Shown piece by piece: positions 6,262-7,844 of a stretch of 7,844 nucleotides of DNA (within the stretch, counting starts at the first letter, position 1; every line of letters begins with the position of its first letter). A model generated the notes under the pieces. It was given only the letters and a program-made list of their open reading frames with translations, was not told the origin of the DNA and made no database searches. Location of the stretch: the NCBI GenBank assembly GCA_029939545.1, contig JAOZSS010000110.1, positions 1-7,844 of the forward strand, in the 5' to 3' direction. The stretch comes from Kiritimatiellia bacterium. GTDB taxonomy: Bacteria > Verrucomicrobiota > Kiritimatiellia > UBA8416 > JABMPJ01. The translations under genes and the position numbers were made by a program.

Positions 6262-7005
6262 TCAGTCCTCTTTCTCGTTCAGCATTGTCACAATGTCCGT
6301 CGGCGAGGTGTTCACGCCAACTGAAATGAGCCGGAGTTGTACCCCTTCCGCCTTATAGTGGTCAAGCAGGGGATGCGTGCGCGCGGCGTAAATCTCCAGC
6401 TTGCGTGCGATTTCCTCGATCGAGTCGTCACGGCGCCCGGTCCGATCGCCGCCTGTGTTTCCCGCGATCCGCTCATGCACGACCTCGGCCGTGCACTCCA
6501 GTGCGATGACCATTCGGACATCCAGCACCTGCGCCACGTCACGTGCCTGTCCCGCGTGACGGGGAAGCCCGTTGAGCACCACTCGATCATGCTCCCCCAC
6601 CCCGTTCGCCACCATAAATCCGTTCAGGATGGCCCGGGCGATATAGAAAGTCTCATCCTCCAGCAGGGCACCCTCGGTCAACACCTTCTGCACATAAGCC
6701 ACATCCTCATCCGTCAGCCCCTCGCCCCCATGCGCCGCCGCGAGGCGAAGCTGCGCCCCGAAATCGAAATGCACGCAACGCCGTCCATTCAGCCCCCGCT
6801 CCGCCAGCAAGTCGCCCAAAGGCGACTTCCCGGCCCCGGTGGGGCCCAGTAGCAAAATGGCGTCATGTTTTAGGGATAAAAGGCGACGTTCTTGCGCCGG
6901 ACGGGTCCCCTGCGACCTTGCGTCGCAGGAATCCGAGATCTCCGCCTCCTGCGACACAAGGTCGCAGGGGGGCACCGATTCTGATGCGCACTTCGGCTTG
7001 CTCAT
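6262..7005 (-). CDS. Adenylate-kinase-like nucleoside monophosphate kinase with repeat-derived N-terminal extension
   Basis: A 247-residue protein. The kinase begins with beta strand [13 protein letters not shown] (P-loop GPTGAGKS, 54-61). NGLPR (145-149) corresponds to the DGFPR of adenylate kinases. [19 protein letters not shown] (188-206) supplies the LID arginines, the paired Asp and the following helix. The LID looks short, without zinc cysteines. Expected reaction: phosphate transfer from ATP to a nucleoside monophosphate, in the cytoplasm. Adenylate kinases normally begin a few residues before the P-loop; here about 45 residues precede it, and residues 12-33 are encoded by the palindrome at 6907-6970. 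The ATG at 7005 is chosen because GGGAG (7015-7011) lies 5 bases upstream; the frame is open further to 7074 without such a site, and no start codon occurs between the palindrome and the P-loop. The prolyl isomerase gene follows after 2 bases. It could instead be an unassigned P-loop kinase of the same fold. Confidence 0.82.
   Translation of the reverse strand: MSKPKCASESVPPCDLVSQEAEISDSCDARSQGTRPAQERRLLSLKHDAILLLGPTGAGKSPLGDLLAERGLNGRRCVHFDFGAQLRLAAAHGGEGLTDEDVAYVQKVLTEGALLEDETFYIARAILNGFMVANGVGEHDRVVLNGLPRHAGQARDVAQVLDVRMVIALECTAEVVHERIAGNTGGDRTGRRDDSIEEIARKLEIYAARTHPLLDHYKAEGVQLRLISVGVNTSPTDIVTMLNEKED
6907..6970. repeat. REP/RPE-like compound palindrome inside a coding region
   Basis: Two 24-base arms, 6907-6930 and 6947-6970, are inverted copies with one mismatch (14 bp perfect, one mismatch, 9 bp perfect), around a 16-base centre that contains GAGATCTC. 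Each arm is itself a hairpin: CCTGCGAC-5-GTCGCAGG at 6909-6929 and again at 6948-6968. A head-to-head pair of identical small palindromes is the arrangement seen in bacterial interspersed REP pairs. It lies in frame within the N-terminal part of the adenylate-kinase-like gene. Confidence 0.85.
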
Positions 7006-7010
7006 CTGCA

Positions 7011-7015
7011 CTCCC
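7011..7015 (-). promoter_or_regulatory. Ribosome-binding site deciding the kinase start
   Basis: GGGAG on the minus strand, 5 bases before the ATG at 7005. It places translation initiation upstream of the palindrome, which means that the repeat is translated. Confidence 0.6.
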
Positions 7016-7019
7016 AGTG

Positions 7020-7047
7020 TTGACTTCACAAAACAAGGCCATATGAT
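7020..7047 (+). promoter_or_regulatory. Probable promoter of dtd
   Basis: TTGACT (7020-7025, five of six) and TATGAT (7042-7047, five of six) are 16 bases apart. Initiation would be expected around 7054, about seven bases before the ATG at 7061, again leaving almost no leader. It overlaps the in-frame ATG codons at 7043 and 7046, which could not then be used from this promoter. Confidence 0.45.
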
Positions 7048-7060
7048 GCCCGTTTTCACC

Positions 7061-7507
7061 ATGAAAGCAATCATTCAGAGAGCAACGCGCGGGAGCGTAA
7101 CGGTCGACGGCGAGACCATCGGGTCCATCGGTCCCGGCACTGTCATCCTGCTGGGCGTGCGCGAGGGCGACACGGAGGAGGCGGCCCGCGCGCTGGCCTG
7201 CAAGACGGTCAACCTGCGCATCTTCAGCGATGAGGCAGGCAAAATGAACCGGTCGATCCAGGACACCGGCGGCGCCATCCTGGTCATCTCGCAGTTCACG
7301 CTCTACGCCGACACGCGCAAAGGCAATCGCCCCAGCTTCATCCGCGCCGCCGCCCCTGAACTGGCCGAGCGCCTCTACGAGCTCTACACCGCAAGCCTCC
7401 GCGCTGAGCTGGGCCCCGACCGCGTCCAGACCGGTCGCTTCGGCGCCATGATGCAGGTCGAGCTGGTCAACGACGGCCCGGTGACGATTGAATTGACGAC
7501 GGATTAG
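7061..7507 (+). CDS. dtd: D-aminoacyl-tRNA deacylase (DTD)
   Basis: A 148-residue protein of normal family length. It hydrolyses D-amino acids (and glycine mischarged on tRNA-Ala) from tRNA, a cytoplasmic proofreading role. The start [18 protein letters not shown] is canonical. The active-site motif [17 protein letters not shown] (SQFTL about residues 78-82) and the C-terminal NDGPVTIEL with the cross-subunit Gly-cisPro pair are intact, as is FGAMMQVEL before it. The ATG at 7061 is chosen from family agreement and the promoter position. ATG codons at 7043 and 7046 lie in the same frame with AAGG at 7035-7038 and would add six or five residues. Divergent from the adenylate-kinase-like gene with a 55-base gap. 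Confidence 0.95.
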   Translation: MKAIIQRATRGSVTVDGETIGSIGPGTVILLGVREGDTEEAARALACKTVNLRIFSDEAGKMNRSIQDTGGAILVISQFTLYADTRKGNRPSFIRAAAPELAERLYELYTASLRAELGPDRVQTGRFGAMMQVELVNDGPVTIELTTD

Positions 7508-7669
7508 CCGCATGGGCCATGCTTCCAGACTTGAGTCCATCTCCCCTTCCGCGTAGTCTCAGCCAACGTAAGAGGACGGCAGGGTCAAACGGTCAAACCT
7601 AGAAACTAGAAATAGGGGTTGACGGGCGGGTTGCGACCGAGGTCGGGTTGGTGTTGCGTCATGCGGTCA
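7508..7669. other. Intergenic stretch with tandem micro-repeats, no gene seen
   Basis: No reading frame with family resemblance on either strand, no tRNA fold and no clear terminator. A 13-base odd palindrome, GCATGG-G-CCATGC, lies three bases after the dtd stop at 7510-7522, without a T-run. At 7583-7598 GGTCAAAC occurs twice in tandem, followed at once by CTAGAAA twice in tandem (7599-7612). CGACC-GA-GGTCG (7634-7645) is a small hairpin that shares TGCGACC with the palindrome in the kinase gene. Confidence 0.5.
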
Positions 7670-7770
7670 TCAGTCTTGCCCTTTCAGCGATTCCAGGCGG
7701 GTGAGCCAATCGTTAAACACAGGGCATTGTTTACGCATAGGCTCAACCTGCTTATCCGGTTGACGCAACA
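7652..7770. repeat. 119-base segment bounded by a perfect 10-bp inverted repeat
   Basis: TGTTGCGTCA at 7652-7661 and TGACGCAACA at 7761-7770 are exact inverted copies. The size and terminal arrangement would suit a small non-autonomous mobile element, but no target-site duplication is evident next to the ends, so it is recorded as a repeat only. Confidence 0.4.
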
Positions 7771-7844
7771 GCATACTACATGTAGTGTCGACAGGGATGC
7801 AGCTTTCCTCTCCACAGTCACTTCCTGAGTTCCAGCGGATGTTC
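7670..7844 (-). CDS. Uncharacterised reading frame, C-terminal part, open to right edge
   Basis: On the minus strand a frame is open from the window edge to a TGA at 7672-7670, giving 57 residues that end in VFNDWLTRLESLKGQD. I do not recognise the protein. Internal ATGs (7773 and 7737) would give products of 34 or 22 residues. Third-position GC is lower than in the other genes here, roughly 58 percent by hand count, and the frame passes through a palindrome and one arm of an inverted repeat. It may be the tail of a foreign gene or no gene at all. An opposite-strand frame (7619-7828) covers the same bases and is no better supported. Confidence 0.25.
   Translation of the reverse strand, partial: NIRWNSGSDCGEESCIPVDTTCSMLLRQPDKQVEPMRKQCPVFNDWLTRLESLKGQD
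7775..7786. promoter_or_regulatory. Perfect 12-bp palindrome, possible operator
   Basis: ACTACATGTAGT is a perfect palindrome directly followed by a second one, GTCGAC (7787-7792). The half-site ACTACA/TGTAGT resembles BlaI/MecI-type operators, which normally have one to a few bases between halves. No regulator gene is in view, so the function is a guess. Confidence 0.25.

Noticed and set aside
6839..7060. Upstream extension of the dtd frame through the palindrome
   Set aside because: The frame is open by chance, partly because the palindrome reads similarly on both strands. DTD proteins begin at the MKAIIQR position, and a promoter lies inside the extension.
6863..7540. A 225-codon minus-strand reading frame over dtd
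   Set aside because: Antisense to dtd, which has all its active-site motifs; the overlap with the kinase N-terminal region is also in a different frame.
7652..7770. Integron attC site
   Set aside because: The ends are in the wrong orientation (GTTGCGT first, ACGCAAC last) and do not fit the GTTRRRY/RYYYAAC core rules; no internal L-box pair was found.
1..7844. CRISPR array, tRNA or rRNA genes
   Set aside because: No regularly spaced repeats and no cloverleaf or rRNA-like stretch was recognised on either strand by eye.

Overview
The window looks like a GC-rich, Gram-negative bacterial chromosome segment. It carries two envelope genes related to lipopolysaccharide handling: an MsbA-type lipid exporter and a WaaP/InaA-like sugar kinase joined to a glycosidase-like barrel. 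It also holds ordinary housekeeping genes (D-aminoacyl-tRNA deacylase, an adenylate-kinase-like enzyme, a parvulin prolyl isomerase). The lineage cannot be fixed from sequence alone. The short palindromic repeats, the GH2 glycosidase and the mixed gene order would suit an environmental or metagenome-derived bacterium, possibly of the PVC group, but that is only a guess.

Layout. 1-426 (minus): the first 142 codons of a GH2-type glycosidase that runs off the left edge. 573-2312 (plus): MsbA-like ABC exporter, divergent from the GH2 gene. 2313-2386: nested hairpins between convergent genes. 2387-4561 (minus): kinase plus glycosidase-like two-domain protein. 4561-4664: back-to-back promoters with AT-rich inverted repeats. 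4665-4985 (plus): ArsR/SmtB repressor. 4998-5359 (plus): wreck of a sulfide:quinone-oxidoreductase-like gene fused by deletion to the 3' end of a DsrE-like gene, with two single-base frameshifts. 5378-6259 (minus): PpiC prolyl isomerase without a signal peptide, directly behind 6262-7005 (minus), an adenylate-kinase-like enzyme whose N-terminal coding region contains a large palindrome. 7061-7507 (plus): dtd. 7508-7844: no recognised gene; tandem micro-repeats, a 10-bp inverted repeat, a 12-bp palindrome, and a weak minus-strand reading frame open to the right edge.

How the genes fit together. The exporter and the kinase fusion plausibly both serve lipid A/LPS core biogenesis. The ArsR gene and the fragments behind it are what remains of a sulfide/sulfane-sulfur module, so the repressor may have lost its own target and may now act only on itself or on the divergent kinase gene. 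The adenylate-kinase-like gene and the prolyl isomerase are translationally linked.

The points most worth a second look are the translated palindrome in the kinase gene, the collapsed sqr-dsrE locus, the missing acid/base residue in the glycosidase-like domain, and three promoter-like sequences placed so close to start codons that leaderless mRNAs are suggested.
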